From contig VDMD01000032.1 in assembly GCA_007026445.1 (NCBI GenBank), forward strand, positions 186,001-250,000: DNA of 64,000 nucleotides, written 5' to 3'. Below are positions 55,701 through 64,000 of the stretch, piece by piece. This DNA is from Schizophyllum amplum. Lineage: Eukaryota; Basidiomycota; Agaricomycetes; Agaricales; Schizophyllaceae. Position numbers and translations under genes: made by a program. How positions within the stretch are numbered: the stretch's first letter is position 1; every line of letters begins with the position of its first letter. The notes below the pieces were generated by a model, which did not search any database, was not told the DNA's origin, and was given only the letters and a program-made list of their open reading frames with translations.

Positions 55701-57488
55701 TCAGGAACAAGTCGAAGTTCGAGTCGAATGCCGCGATCGCTCACAACGGGGTCGCGTGGCGAGCAGCGGGATGGACGCTCGTAGCTGACAGACCCAAGCT
55801 GGACCGGATGTCTGAACAATGGCAGTGAGCTTGTACACGTCCATGATGCAGCAGGTAAGCGAACCTCTGGATCCGGGGATCATCGCCTCGACGAAGTCCC
55901 AGATATACTCCTCCTTCTTCCGCAAAACACCCAACATCTTTCTCACTTCAGCCCACCTGTGCACCCTATCCCTTTCCCCTATGGCACCATCCTCTTCATT
56001 TTCGAATTCGCCAATGCAGTCGACGTCTTCAAGGCTAGGAAATATCGCCGACAGGAAGAGCGCCACCGCCGTTGGGTCTTTTATGCCTGCCTGCCCGATG
56101 TGGAGTCGGGTCAAGGAGGTATTACGGATATCGAGCAAGCCTACCGGCGAGACGGGGTTGGGTATGATGGTGGCATTCAGAGGCAGAGTGAGCCACTCGA
56201 GTTGGCGACAGTACTTCGCGAAATGGGGCAATGCACTAAGTGTGCATGAGGAAGGAGCGGGGAGGTGATAGTCCAGACCCAGTCGAAGGCGCCGCACCTT
56301 GGGCCATAGCGGGGCCAGCTGCGCACAGGTGTCGTCGTCAATGCCAGAGCCTGCGGGACCGAAGACGGTAACTTTTGTGAGGTTGCAGAAGTGCGACAGA
56401 AGGCTGAGAACGTCGAACGACATCAACCGCTCGTCGGCAGGGCTGTCCCCATCGCAGGCAATGACGATTTCATCGAGCGCAACCGGTTCACAATGCTGTA
56501 CGAGACAATTGATGGTGTATAGGAGCTCCGCTGCAGAGGTTTCCGGGTAGGGCGAAAAATCCAGTGTCTGAATGTGGCGCCTATCCCACGAACATATGAC
56601 AGCGTCCACGACGGCGTGCTGAAGGCTGTCTAGGGCGATGCGTTGAATCGAAGGAAACGAGCCACGCGGCGGAGACGGAATGGCTTGCGGACAATCCGTG
56701 CAATAGATTTTCAGGCCTGCAAGGTTCGGAAGCTGTGCTAAACAAGAGAATATGAGGCCCAACGTCTCTCCTGACACATCTATGACGACGTTCGTCAGCG
56801 CGCGCCAGCCGACGAGAGCCCCAGCCAGCCCCGTGGAAAGGGGGGAATCCAGTGATATACAACGGATACTCTCCAAGGACGGGCACACATGCGCGAGACT
56901 TGTGAAGTTAAAAAGCCTGGGCCAAGGACCTGTGACGTCCAGAGATTTCAGCGATGATGATACCAGTTGGAGGATGCAACGAGAGCTGGATTTATGACGA
57001 GTGCCCCACTCGTTGAGTTGGAGGTGTCGTAAGCGAGGCAGCAAGGTCGAGGGCGGTGGGCAATCGCATATGGCCCTTAGGACGGACTCGCTTTCCACAG
57101 GCTTTTCGTACATTCGTGCGCGATCATTGTGCAGCCGAATCTCCTTAACCAGCGCTGCGATTTCGTACACAGGTTTCCAATCAAGCGGCTTGAGCGGTCT
57201 GGAAAACTTCTGAACGAATACGACACGGTTACTTAGACGAGGTCTGCTATGAGATTGCAGAGCACGTACGAACTTCCGTCCAGAGTGAGGGCTGTCCTTC
57301 ATTTTCCACATGTCCGCCGGCATCAGGCGCAGCAAAGGAATCAGACTGTCGAGCGACTGCCATAGGATGACGTTCGCTGAATCGTGCCAATCGTGCGAGA
57401 CGCGGGACAGCTTGCTGAGCGCGTCATGCGAGACGACCTCGGCACATATCGTATGTCGTATTTCTGGGATGAATAAAGCGTAATGCAT
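55701..57488 (-). CDS. F-box protein, PEIRH/ICAE family, duplicated divergent branch
   Basis: Exon 1 57488-57270 (MHYALFIPEIRHTICAEVVS) and exon 2 57209-55701 with a 60-nt intron that happens to be stop-free; retained, it would add 20 residues. The spliced product is 575 residues. It aligns with the gene at 28.77-30.41 kb over its whole length, but the stop codon after CCIMDV is TAC here, adding a 44-residue tail rich in Arg and Ser, and three residues are inserted just before. The start was set by the family (an in-frame Met lies 33 bases upstream). SCF receptor by family resemblance. Confidence 0.78.
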   Translation of the reverse strand: MHYALFIPEIRHTICAEVVSHDALSKLSRVSHDWHDSANVILWQSLDSLIPLLRLMPADMWKMKDSPHSGRKFVRALQSHSRPRLSNRVVFVQKFSRPLKPLDWKPVYEIAALVKEIRLHNDRARMYEKPVESESVLRAICDCPPPSTLLPRLRHLQLNEWGTRHKSSSRCILQLVSSSLKSLDVTGPWPRLFNFTSLAHVCPSLESIRCISLDSPLSTGLAGALVGWRALTNVVIDVSGETLGLIFSCLAQLPNLAGLKIYCTDCPQAIPSPPRGSFPSIQRIALDSLQHAVVDAVICSWDRRHIQTLDFSPYPETSAAELLYTINCLVQHCEPVALDEIVIACDGDSPADERLMSFDVLSLLSHFCNLTKVTVFGPAGSGIDDDTCAQLAPLWPKVRRLRLGLDYHLPAPSSCTLSALPHFAKYCRQLEWLTLPLNATIIPNPVSPVGLLDIRNTSLTRLHIGQAGIKDPTAVALFLSAIFPSLEDVDCIGEFENEEDGAIGERDRVHRWAEVRKMLGVLRKKEEYIWDFVEAMIPGSRGSLTCCIMDVYKLTAIVQTSGPAWVCQLRASIPLLATRPRCERSRHSTRTSTCS

Positions 57489-58294
57489 GACTGCTAGCAG
57501 TCCTGTCGTCGAGAGCCCCACGAGGGGTGGATGATGGGAAGAAGGAAGCCTTGGTTCGAATGGGCGACGAGGAACGTGAGAAAGTAGCCCCTCGACTCTT
57601 CAAATTTCCCACGGGTAAGAACAATGCGGGCCGGCGCAAGGCCGGCGTGACCAAGTTCAACGTTGGCACTTGCCTCTCCGGTTGAAGAGCGCTCTGACGC
57701 CTACGCGTTCTCTATGTCGAAACTGTGCCAAGTCCCCTCTTTCTGGACGCGCAGTCTCAGCCAAGTCTTCAACAGTATCAGCTCTCAAAACGAGCTTCGA
57801 GTCAACACGAACATGCATTGGCAGAGTCAGTCCGCCATCGCACATGTTGAACCACACCTGGGAAGTGGAACAGCAAACTGCGGCACCTAGAGTCACGGGA
57901 ATCGAGGTTGAAGTCTGTTTCGAAGCCAAATGCTCAGGGCGCGACCAGCTTATCGGCTCATCCGACCGTCTATACATGCTCGATGCACGGCAAACTCGAC
58001 ACCTCTCCTGTTCAAGTTCTTGTTGATGTGCCGCCGATACAGCGGCGATGGCGCGGTCTTGTCATCTTGACCTGACGATGAGTTGGAGCTCGTGTCGGGG
58101 TTCTGGTTGCTGATGGCGGATCCTACACATATTCCATGTAAGTCATTCGCATTGCCGCAGTCGTCAACTGTGAGCGCTCCCCAACCTGCGGCTCATCTTG
58201 GGGTATGTTCGGATTTCTGACATACTTACAGAAGACAGATGTTGACCGACTCGTCCCCCGCGCATCCTATCTTTTCACTGCGCACCTTTCCATC
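57489..58294. other. Conserved spacer, right copy
   Basis: Counterpart of 27953-28773. A minus-strand open stretch at about 57657-57977 (MYRRSDEPISWSRPEHLASK) and its plus-strand shadow (APRVTGIEVEV) are conserved with the left copy. Confidence 0.4.
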
Positions 58295-59464
58295 ATGGCG
58301 ACCTTCGAATGGCGGTACGCTTCCTCCTCGTACTCTGCCAACTGGTATTATTCACGCTGACTCGATCCCGTACGCGTTGCAGATGCACCAAGCCAGGCTG
58401 CCCTGACCCCGATTATCCCAAGAACTACGATGCAGCATCCTGCATGGCGTCACGGGGGCCCGCCACCTGCAAGGCGATGCGCCACGGCTACAAGTATCAC
58501 TACAAACAGGTTACCATGCGCTGGGGAGGTATGTGTATCGTCGTTCGGCTCTTGTTTTATGACCGCTTACGCTCGCACAGGTGGAACCCGAGTTATCAAG
58601 CGCAACGAGGCGACCGGGCTCTTCGAGTGCCCCTGCGGCGACCCCACGCACGCGCGCAGGCATAGCCAACGGCTCGTCGCGCTCTGTAGGCGGCATCCCT
58701 CGCCGGGCGAGGCCGCCGCATACCGGGACACGTCCGATGAAGAGGGCGTGACAGGCGAGGACGATGGGCAGCCAGGCGTGGACGGCATGTTGGTGAGCTC
58801 GGCGCCGTACGCGCGGGGAAGCGACGACCATGGTGATGGCGCGAGCGTCATCAAGTCGAGAGCCCCGAGCCCCGTCGATGCCGGCATCACGCGCCGCGCA
58901 GGGGCCAAGGCCTACGTAGGCGCCAGGAGAGCCGTCAACGGCGAGCGAGCCAACTCGCCGATCTTCATCTCGTCCAGCAGTCCGGCGCCATTCGCTACGA
59001 TGCCGCGCTCGCCGTCTTCGGTGACCCAGGAGATCATTGAGCGCTCGGTTTCCTCGGTCAGCAGGCCCGCAAACGCGTCGGCAGGACCTTCGACGCCTAC
59101 GCCGAAGGCGAGGGACTCGGTACGTGCTCTGAACCCGTTTGTCAAGGGCATCCGCTAAGAAAATGTTTTGCCCAGCCACCAGCGCATGCTGACGGGAAGC
59201 GGAAGCGCTCGTCGAAGGTGCTCTGCGAAGAGGTAAGGGGCATAGCTCTGCTGCTTAACTATGATTTCCACGTCGAGCCGGACTGATTATATGTATAGCA
59301 CGATTCTGAAGAGGAAGCGTTGGTGGAGGAGCTGGTCAAGGTGAGACCTTGTCAGTGCTTGGCCGGCTGTACGTATTGATTGTACTGCCCAGCTCCGCGA
59401 GCAGAGGAAGCGGAAGCTCCGTCGTATGATCGCTGAATACAAGGCTGACGGTGAAGATGATTGA
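58295..59464 (+). CDS. Cys/His-rich protein with basic coiled-coil tail, copy 2
   Basis: Partner of the gene at 26.8-27.95 kb. Exon 1 (58295-58314) encodes MATFEWR; where copy 1 has Cys at residue 4 this copy has Phe. Exon 2 starts at 58383 with CTKPGCPDPDYPKNYDAAS. The second cluster FECPCGDPTHARRHSQ is identical. The middle domain differs by substitutions and small indels, including an insert with KSRAPSPVDAG. The tail has GKRKRSSKV, then EEEALVEELVKLREQRKRKL. About 290 residues. All joins keep frame, so both copies look functional. Family not recognised. Confidence 0.6.
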
Positions 59465-59616
59465 CGTGGCCGCGACAGAAATCGATTATCGAGAGTCCTT
59501 CATGTATTGCAGCCAGTGTCTGTAGTAGTAGTAAAAGCATGATCAGACGCATCGCACCGTGTGATTGTTCTTCGTTATGTACTTCTCGATGGTGCCGACA
59601 CACCGACCCATAAGCA

Positions 59617-60984
59617 TCATCTCTCGTCGAATACCGTGTTCGGGTACTGGGCTTCGACAAAATTCACCAGCTCGCTCGCGACCTCGTCGATCAGCTCTCG
59701 CGCTCGGAGCGCCGCGACCCACTCCCGCACTCTAGAACTCCAGAACAATCCTTCCGACGATGTCCGCTCATCCTCCCCATCGTCTACGCCGTACCACACC
59801 CCCGCTAGCCCGCCATACACCGCGCCGACCGTATCGGCGTCGTCTCCCAGATTGACAGCCATGACCGCGCCGGACTCGAAAGTGTCCGTGGCAAAGAAGC
59901 AGTACAGCGCTGCACGCAGCGTGTCAAGGACAAAGCCAGTGGAAGGAAGTGAAACGGCGGATGGTATCGCAGGTGCGGTAGGAGAGGTCGATTCGCTCGT
60001 ACTGGCAGGTGTACGCCGACTCGTATCGATAGGCGCCGGCTGATTCGTACTAGATGGTGCGGACAGATTTGCTTTGGATCCGCGGGTAGAAGAACTAGGG
60101 AAGTAGTGGAGCAGATTCCTGCCTGAGGGTTTCGTGCGATTGCGAGCTGCTGCCGCCGCCTTCGCCGAGGTGTTCGCGACCAGTTGCAGGATGGGGTGAT
60201 ACGCCCAGTAGTGCGTTTCGCGCGGGATCGGAAGAGTCGGGCATGGTAGGGAATCGGCTGGAAGGGAAAGGGAGGCGCGGAGGCGGTCATCTGCATACGG
60301 GTACTCCGACACAAGATGTAGGAGGTCGAGTTTGGACAGAGAAGCGCCACTTGCTGTATCCCGCACGATGCGCGCTATGAGGGACGCCCAGAGTGCGCAC
60401 GCCTCCTGGCACATTTCGGCTGGATGCGTTGTTGTGCTGGATCTGCGCGCCAATGTCTGCGCTTCCGCATCGTCGCGCCAGTATGCGAGCCCGATAGGCA
60501 GCACGCGCATCAGGCTGCCATTTCCGAGGCATTTTTCGCCAGATAGCCTGCGCTGGATCTCCGCGAGACCAGTATCCGGTGAGGATGGATGCGAGAGGAA
60601 GATGGTGAGTGCCCGGCGGATGTTCGCCCCGATGTCGAAGCAGCGACCGATAGAAGAGAGGTAGCCGCGCTTCCACCAATGCGCATACAGAGATAGCTGA
60701 TGAAGCTCACTGAACTCAGGGTGCGCTGCTGCTCCCTCGGTGCGATGGGTTGCGATCGAGCGAGCTAAGCAGAGGGTCATGGACGTGTCGTCCGTCCACA
60801 CGCCAGGAGGCAAGCGGAAATTGTCATTGGGGAGCATGTCTGTGACGAGCGGGAACCGCCCACGGATGTGGAACTCAGCGGGGCCGCCGAGAGCGTCGAC
60901 TAGGGCGGTGGACAGAAGGGCTAGACGAATTTTTGTGGTCGGTGGAGCGGAGCGGGCTGCCTGCTCTCGGAGAGCGGGAGTCAT
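59617..60984 (-). CDS. ADP-ribosylglycohydrolase family protein
   Basis: Single-exon frame of 455 residues from MTPALREQAARSAPPTTKIR (an in-frame Met 210 bases upstream looks like 5' leader). Predicted to remove ADP-ribose from proteins or small molecules, using two Mg2+ ions. Motifs: VDALGGPAEFHIRGRFP, metal site 1 in WTDDTSMTLCLA, LGNGSLMRVLPIGLAYW, and metal site 2 in NLGDDADTVGAVYGGLAG. A Ser/Pro-rich insertion (about residues 270-330) precedes the C-terminal part. The last 38 codons are duplicated as a relic at 26.57-26.68 kb. No signal peptide. Confidence 0.87.
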   Translation of the reverse strand: MTPALREQAARSAPPTTKIRLALLSTALVDALGGPAEFHIRGRFPLVTDMLPNDNFRLPPGVWTDDTSMTLCLARSIATHRTEGAAAHPEFSELHQLSLYAHWWKRGYLSSIGRCFDIGANIRRALTIFLSHPSSPDTGLAEIQRRLSGEKCLGNGSLMRVLPIGLAYWRDDAEAQTLARRSSTTTHPAEMCQEACALWASLIARIVRDTASGASLSKLDLLHLVSEYPYADDRLRASLSLPADSLPCPTLPIPRETHYWAYHPILQLVANTSAKAAAAARNRTKPSGRNLLHYFPSSSTRGSKANLSAPSSTNQPAPIDTSRRTPASTSESTSPTAPAIPSAVSLPSTGFVLDTLRAALYCFFATDTFESGAVMAVNLGDDADTVGAVYGGLAGVWYGVDDGEDERTSSEGLFWSSRVREWVAALRARELIDEVASELVNFVEAQYPNTVFDER

Positions 60985-61255
60985 AGTCAGGTGAGTTGAC
61001 AGCAACAGCAGTGACTGTGTGCATATGAAGCTCGCTAATAACTCTGGTAGTGAGAGTTTGGGACTGGACGTAGAGTCTAGAGAACAAGGACACCGGATGT
61101 TCGGTCCAACGTTCCGGAGTGGCCGTACACGTGCTGCGTCCACAAATTCATCTGGCTTGTTCCGAACTTCCTTGACCTTTCCTCCCAATACCATCGTCTG
61201 AGCAGCCCTTGATGCCGTACATACTCAGGATTTGCAGCGATGTATACATTGGCTT

Positions 61256-62290
61256 TCATGAAAATAACGCTTCCTCAACTGCTGCAACGCGCTTCATCAC
61301 GGCCTCGGACGTGAAATTCAAGCCTGTGACCGCCAAATCCTGGCGCATGTGGTCTTCGCTCGTCGTGCCCGACAAGGGTGATATGCCGTTGGACTGCACA
61401 ATCTTGAATAGGGCCTGCTCTGGCGTACAGTCGGCCAATTCGGCGATCTCCCGCAGGTACGTATGCGCAAGCAGGGAGGGCGATCCGGTGAGCGTCCAGA
61501 ACGACCTGCATGACAATCAGCTTACGACCCTACTTCGCAGCTCGCAGAATGACGCACTGGTATTCGATCTCATGCTCGACGCAGTACTTCACTACCGCGC
61601 GATCGAACCCGTTCCCCTCGTGCCATCGGTTCTGCACGATCTGCGGGCGTCTACCGCCCTCCTCCAGTGTCCTCAAGATGTCCACGCTGTATACGTTGCT
61701 GATCCCGATGCAACGAACGTGCCCCCCGTCTTGCAGCGCCATGAGCGTCGTCCAGGCTTCCAGCGTCTCTCGCAGTGTCGGCAAGGGTGAGTGAAGTAGA
61801 TAGCTGTCGAGATACGTGGTGCGCAAGTTCTTCAGGGAGGTCTTGAACGAGGCTCTAACCTGCTTTGGTACAGGATCTGTCGGAGAATAGGGCAACGGCT
61901 TGGAAGTGTCTTGCCCGGCGATCGACGTGAGCCTATGTCCCAGGTGAGATTGAGCATCGGGAAATGGTGATTGAGCTTTACTTGGTTTGCAGAAATATAT
62001 CCTCTCGTCGGATACCGTGCTCTGACTGAAGTGTGCTTAGCGCTTGTCCGACGAGATCCTCACTACGGACGCAACCTCAGCGCAAATTATGTCTCACCCA
62101 GAGGAGGAACTGACCGGTAATGCTTGAGCTGGCAGGCTACAGGCGGTCAGCGGAAGTGCTCACGGTAGACGATGATTCAGTGCGGACCCGTGTCGATCGC
62201 GCGGAACCCCTGCAAGACCGCCGCGACCACGAGAGGTGCTGTTCGCGAGTTCTTCCACGCCGTCCCGTAAATGACTCGAGTCGCAGTCAT
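61256..62290 (-). CDS. Aldo/keto reductase
   Basis: NAD(P)H-dependent AKR of about 280 residues spliced from six exons. It starts MTATRVIYGTAWKNSRTAPL at 62290. Key parts: GFRAIDTACQLKHY (catalytic Asp and Tyr), EDIFLQTK (catalytic Lys), YLDSYLLHSPLPTLRETLEA (catalytic His), RCIGISNVYSVDIL, QIVQNRWHEGNGFDRAVVKY, and the nucleotide-binding end GISPLSGTTSEDHMRQDL. The tetrad D-Y-K-H is complete. Introns have GT-AG ends and phases fit. Cytosolic; the substrate is not predictable. Confidence 0.85.
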
Positions 62291-63100
62291 CGTGAAGAAC
62301 TATCACGCTGGCAAGGGGATTGGGACTCAGTATGTACTAGGTACGTGGAAGCGTTATGCAGAGCTCGGTTGAGCGCCCAGCAATGATCACGGCAGTCCCC
62401 GACTCTCCGAAGGAAGGAGGGTTTGTCTGGCAAGAAACGGTCAGGCACTCTGTACAAGCGACCGCAATTAACCCTTTTCTGGTAATCGCCTCTCGGCCGA
62501 GCGTCCGACACTTCCTTTGGTTATGTTTGCCATCATCTCCCTTTCCAGGAGACCCCGTCCCCGCCTTCCCTCTCGTCCTCTACCTAGCAGATCGAGCTAT
62601 ATCACAAGTATAGCCACCCAGACGCGCGCTGAAGTGCGCGGAATCCGTAGCGTCACGGTGGACTCGGGCGGTCACGACTTGTTACGGGCCTCGTGACCTG
62701 CTCGTGACATATCAACATCTCCAGGAAACTGCCGGGAGGGGCCTCTGATGCGCGTCCAGCTTGCACTGCTGCCTGAGTCCTGCCCGACGCATCGAGCCAT
62801 GAAGGCGGCGGCCGATGAGGCATATCAGTGTTTACCTAGGTTTTGCTTGGTTATGAATCACGTCTAGTACCAGTGAGAATCGCGTCTAGCCAGAACGATG
62901 CTCTTGATGGAATATATAGCCTATATATCGTGGTCGCTCAGCTACCGAAAGGCGCATATTTGAGATCGTGATATCGACGCCCCTCGAGCATAATATCGGA
63001 CGGAAGCCTGGTCATGTTTCAGGTCATTGGCGGGCAGCACTTTCGCCACCCTTGCTGCTTGCTGCTATATTTCCTATTCTTCCCGCTACACGCACATATA
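62291..63100. other. Intergenic
   Basis: Upstream of the aldo/keto reductase gene. It includes an AT-rich tract near 62900-63150. No gene recognised. Confidence 0.35.
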
Positions 63101-63259
63101 TGAGCATAAATCAATATATTTGTCTATATATGCAGTGCTATATACGACAACATTCACTAGATACAGGATCTGGGCCTGCCAGCCTGGCCGTACGCGTATA
63201 CAGGGCGTGCCTCGTCGAACCCGACGCGGACGTTCCACACTGCAGTATGCTCTTCGGCC

Positions 63260-63700
63260 TACAGCAAGGGCAGCGACATCTTCACGCAGAGGAAGGATGT
63301 GAGATGCGGCGACCGCGGGTGATTTCGGATGGGCATGAAGTATCCCTGCAAAGAGGACGTCAGCGACAATTCTTATCGAGCGTTGTGGGAACGTACCATG
63401 GCGTATTGCATGGGAGCTCGCTGCAACTGGCCTTCCAGCATATGCCAGTCTCCTACTACGTCGCGTGACGGGTGTCCGATGATCTTGACGGTTAGCTGCC
63501 AGCGACGAAGGCCTCCGGCGTCGGCGAGGTGGTGAACTGGACAGTGACGACATTCACGGCCACCCACGAAGCTACCGTACAGCTCGAAGGCAACGGTGTC
63601 AGCGCAGCGAGTGCCTTGGTCGTTGCCATCTTTGTCAACGTCGTTCTGGGATGCGAGCTTGCGCTGCGCACAGGCTGCGCACGACCGCTGATAGATATGA
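63260..63700 (-). CDS. Possible multi-exon gene, unresolved
   Basis: Minus-strand pieces look coding and splice-compatible. One frame reads VNVVTVQFTTSPTPEAFVAG (about 63590-63530) and another KIIGHPSRDVVGDWHMLEG then QLQRAPMQYAM, followed by a GTACGT donor, a CTTTGCAG acceptor and GYFMPIRNHPRSP. I could not join them into one protein. A carbohydrate-binding or secreted protein is conceivable, but I do not recognise it. Confidence 0.3.
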
Positions 63701-64000
63701 GCGAAGGGAGAGCAGTGCAGGCAGCATCTACAGCCAGCTCAAAGCCGATCTGCGGAGAGCCTACTTCAGCTCAGAAAGGCGACGATGCCAGGTAGAGGGA
63801 GAAGACAAGACGAAAACGATAAGTCGCGCTCGCAGTTGGCGAAGATCGCGTCTTGCTTTTCCCACGATCAGGCAGCGTTTTCGATTCCTGCGGCCCGCAC
63901 AAGCGACAGCGCGCATCGACGACTTCATTTCCCACGATCAGCTTCAGTGTCGATGTGAGAACGATTCTGAAACTTTCCAGGATTCCTGCCTTCACAAGCC
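63701..64000. other. Window end, unassigned
   Basis: No supportable gene. A minus-strand frame (KAGILESFRIVLTSTLKLI) is open to the window edge and may belong to the unresolved gene. Confidence 0.3.

Larger units (their letters stand above)
55536..59732 (-). repeat. Right copy of the 4.1 kb inverted segmental duplication
   Basis: Reverse-orientation partner of 26566-30704. It holds the 3' flank and F-box gene (55.7-57.5 kb), the spacer, the Cys/His-rich gene and the end of the ADP-ribosylglycohydrolase gene. The outer edge is GACCC at 55536 and the inner edge lies inside the ADP-ribosylglycohydrolase gene near 59732. Confidence 0.85.

Noticed and set aside
63260..63700. CBM20 starch-binding domain at the window end
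   Set aside because: A few residues resemble the start of such a domain (VTVQF...AGS), but no further conserved residues could be aligned; left as an unresolved coding tract.
1..64000. tRNA and rRNA genes
   Set aside because: No segment with recognisable A-box and B-box or conserved rRNA sequence was found by eye; a tRNA scan would be needed to exclude them.

Overview
The window looks like a genomic contig from an agaricomycete basidiomycete, probably a wood-decay polypore-type fungus. The reasons are GC-rich sequence, dense genes split by many 47-70 nt GT-AG introns, several lineage-type families (F-box proteins with a PEIRH..ICAE N-terminus, BTB/POZ proteins, secreted S41-like peptidases, M28 aminopeptidase, multicopper oxidase) and clearly eukaryotic housekeeping genes (40S S6, 40S S13, Bub3, Orc6). 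No bacterial operons, CRISPR arrays, rRNA or confident tRNA genes were seen. All functional names are inferred from sequence motifs; no database search was possible.

Layout. 0-6.2 kb: the end of a Ser/Thr/Pro-rich protein and two F-box genes on the minus strand. 6.5-11.4 kb: a BTB gene flanked by two inverted copies of a 100-residue, eight-cysteine small secreted protein gene, plus a repeat with a Helitron-like 3' end. 11.9-15.7 kb: a small unknown gene and a degenerate coding-like tract. 15.9-21.6 kb: three F-box paralogues in tandem, the first with a frameshift. 22.1-26.2 kb: a short-chain dehydrogenase (SDR) and an M28 peptidase homologue with altered catalytic residues. 26.6-30.7 kb: a 4.1 kb block (relic of an ADP-ribosylglycohydrolase end, a Cys/His-rich gene, an F-box gene) that recurs inverted at 55.5-59.7 kb. 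31.0-34.9 kb: a second SDR and an F-box pseudogene, a mirror image of the F-box plus SDR pair at 20.0-23.4 kb. 35.6-42.4 kb: a HAD phosphatase, an S9 acylaminoacyl peptidase full of minisatellites, and a divergent pair of ribosomal protein genes. 43.3-48.1 kb: a low-complexity protein, BUB3 and ORC6. 48.5-54.7 kb: a secreted multicopper oxidase and a secreted S41-family peptidase. 55.5-62.3 kb: the second inverted block, an intact ADP-ribosylglycohydrolase and an aldo/keto reductase. 62.3-64 kb is unresolved.

The window mixes a stable housekeeping core (40.5-48.1 kb) with a fast-changing accessory landscape. At least three inverted duplications of different age can be read directly: the small secreted protein pair, the F-box/SDR module, and the 4.1 kb block. 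Seven F-box genes of one family and one of another subfamily are present; two of the seven are disrupted. Short tandem repeats of 16-30 bp cluster between about 30.8 and 47.5 kb, inside introns, untranslated regions and exons. I found no self-evident new defence or biosynthetic system. The strongest candidates for novelty are the eight-cysteine secreted protein pair and the duplicated Cys/His-rich nuclear-type protein.
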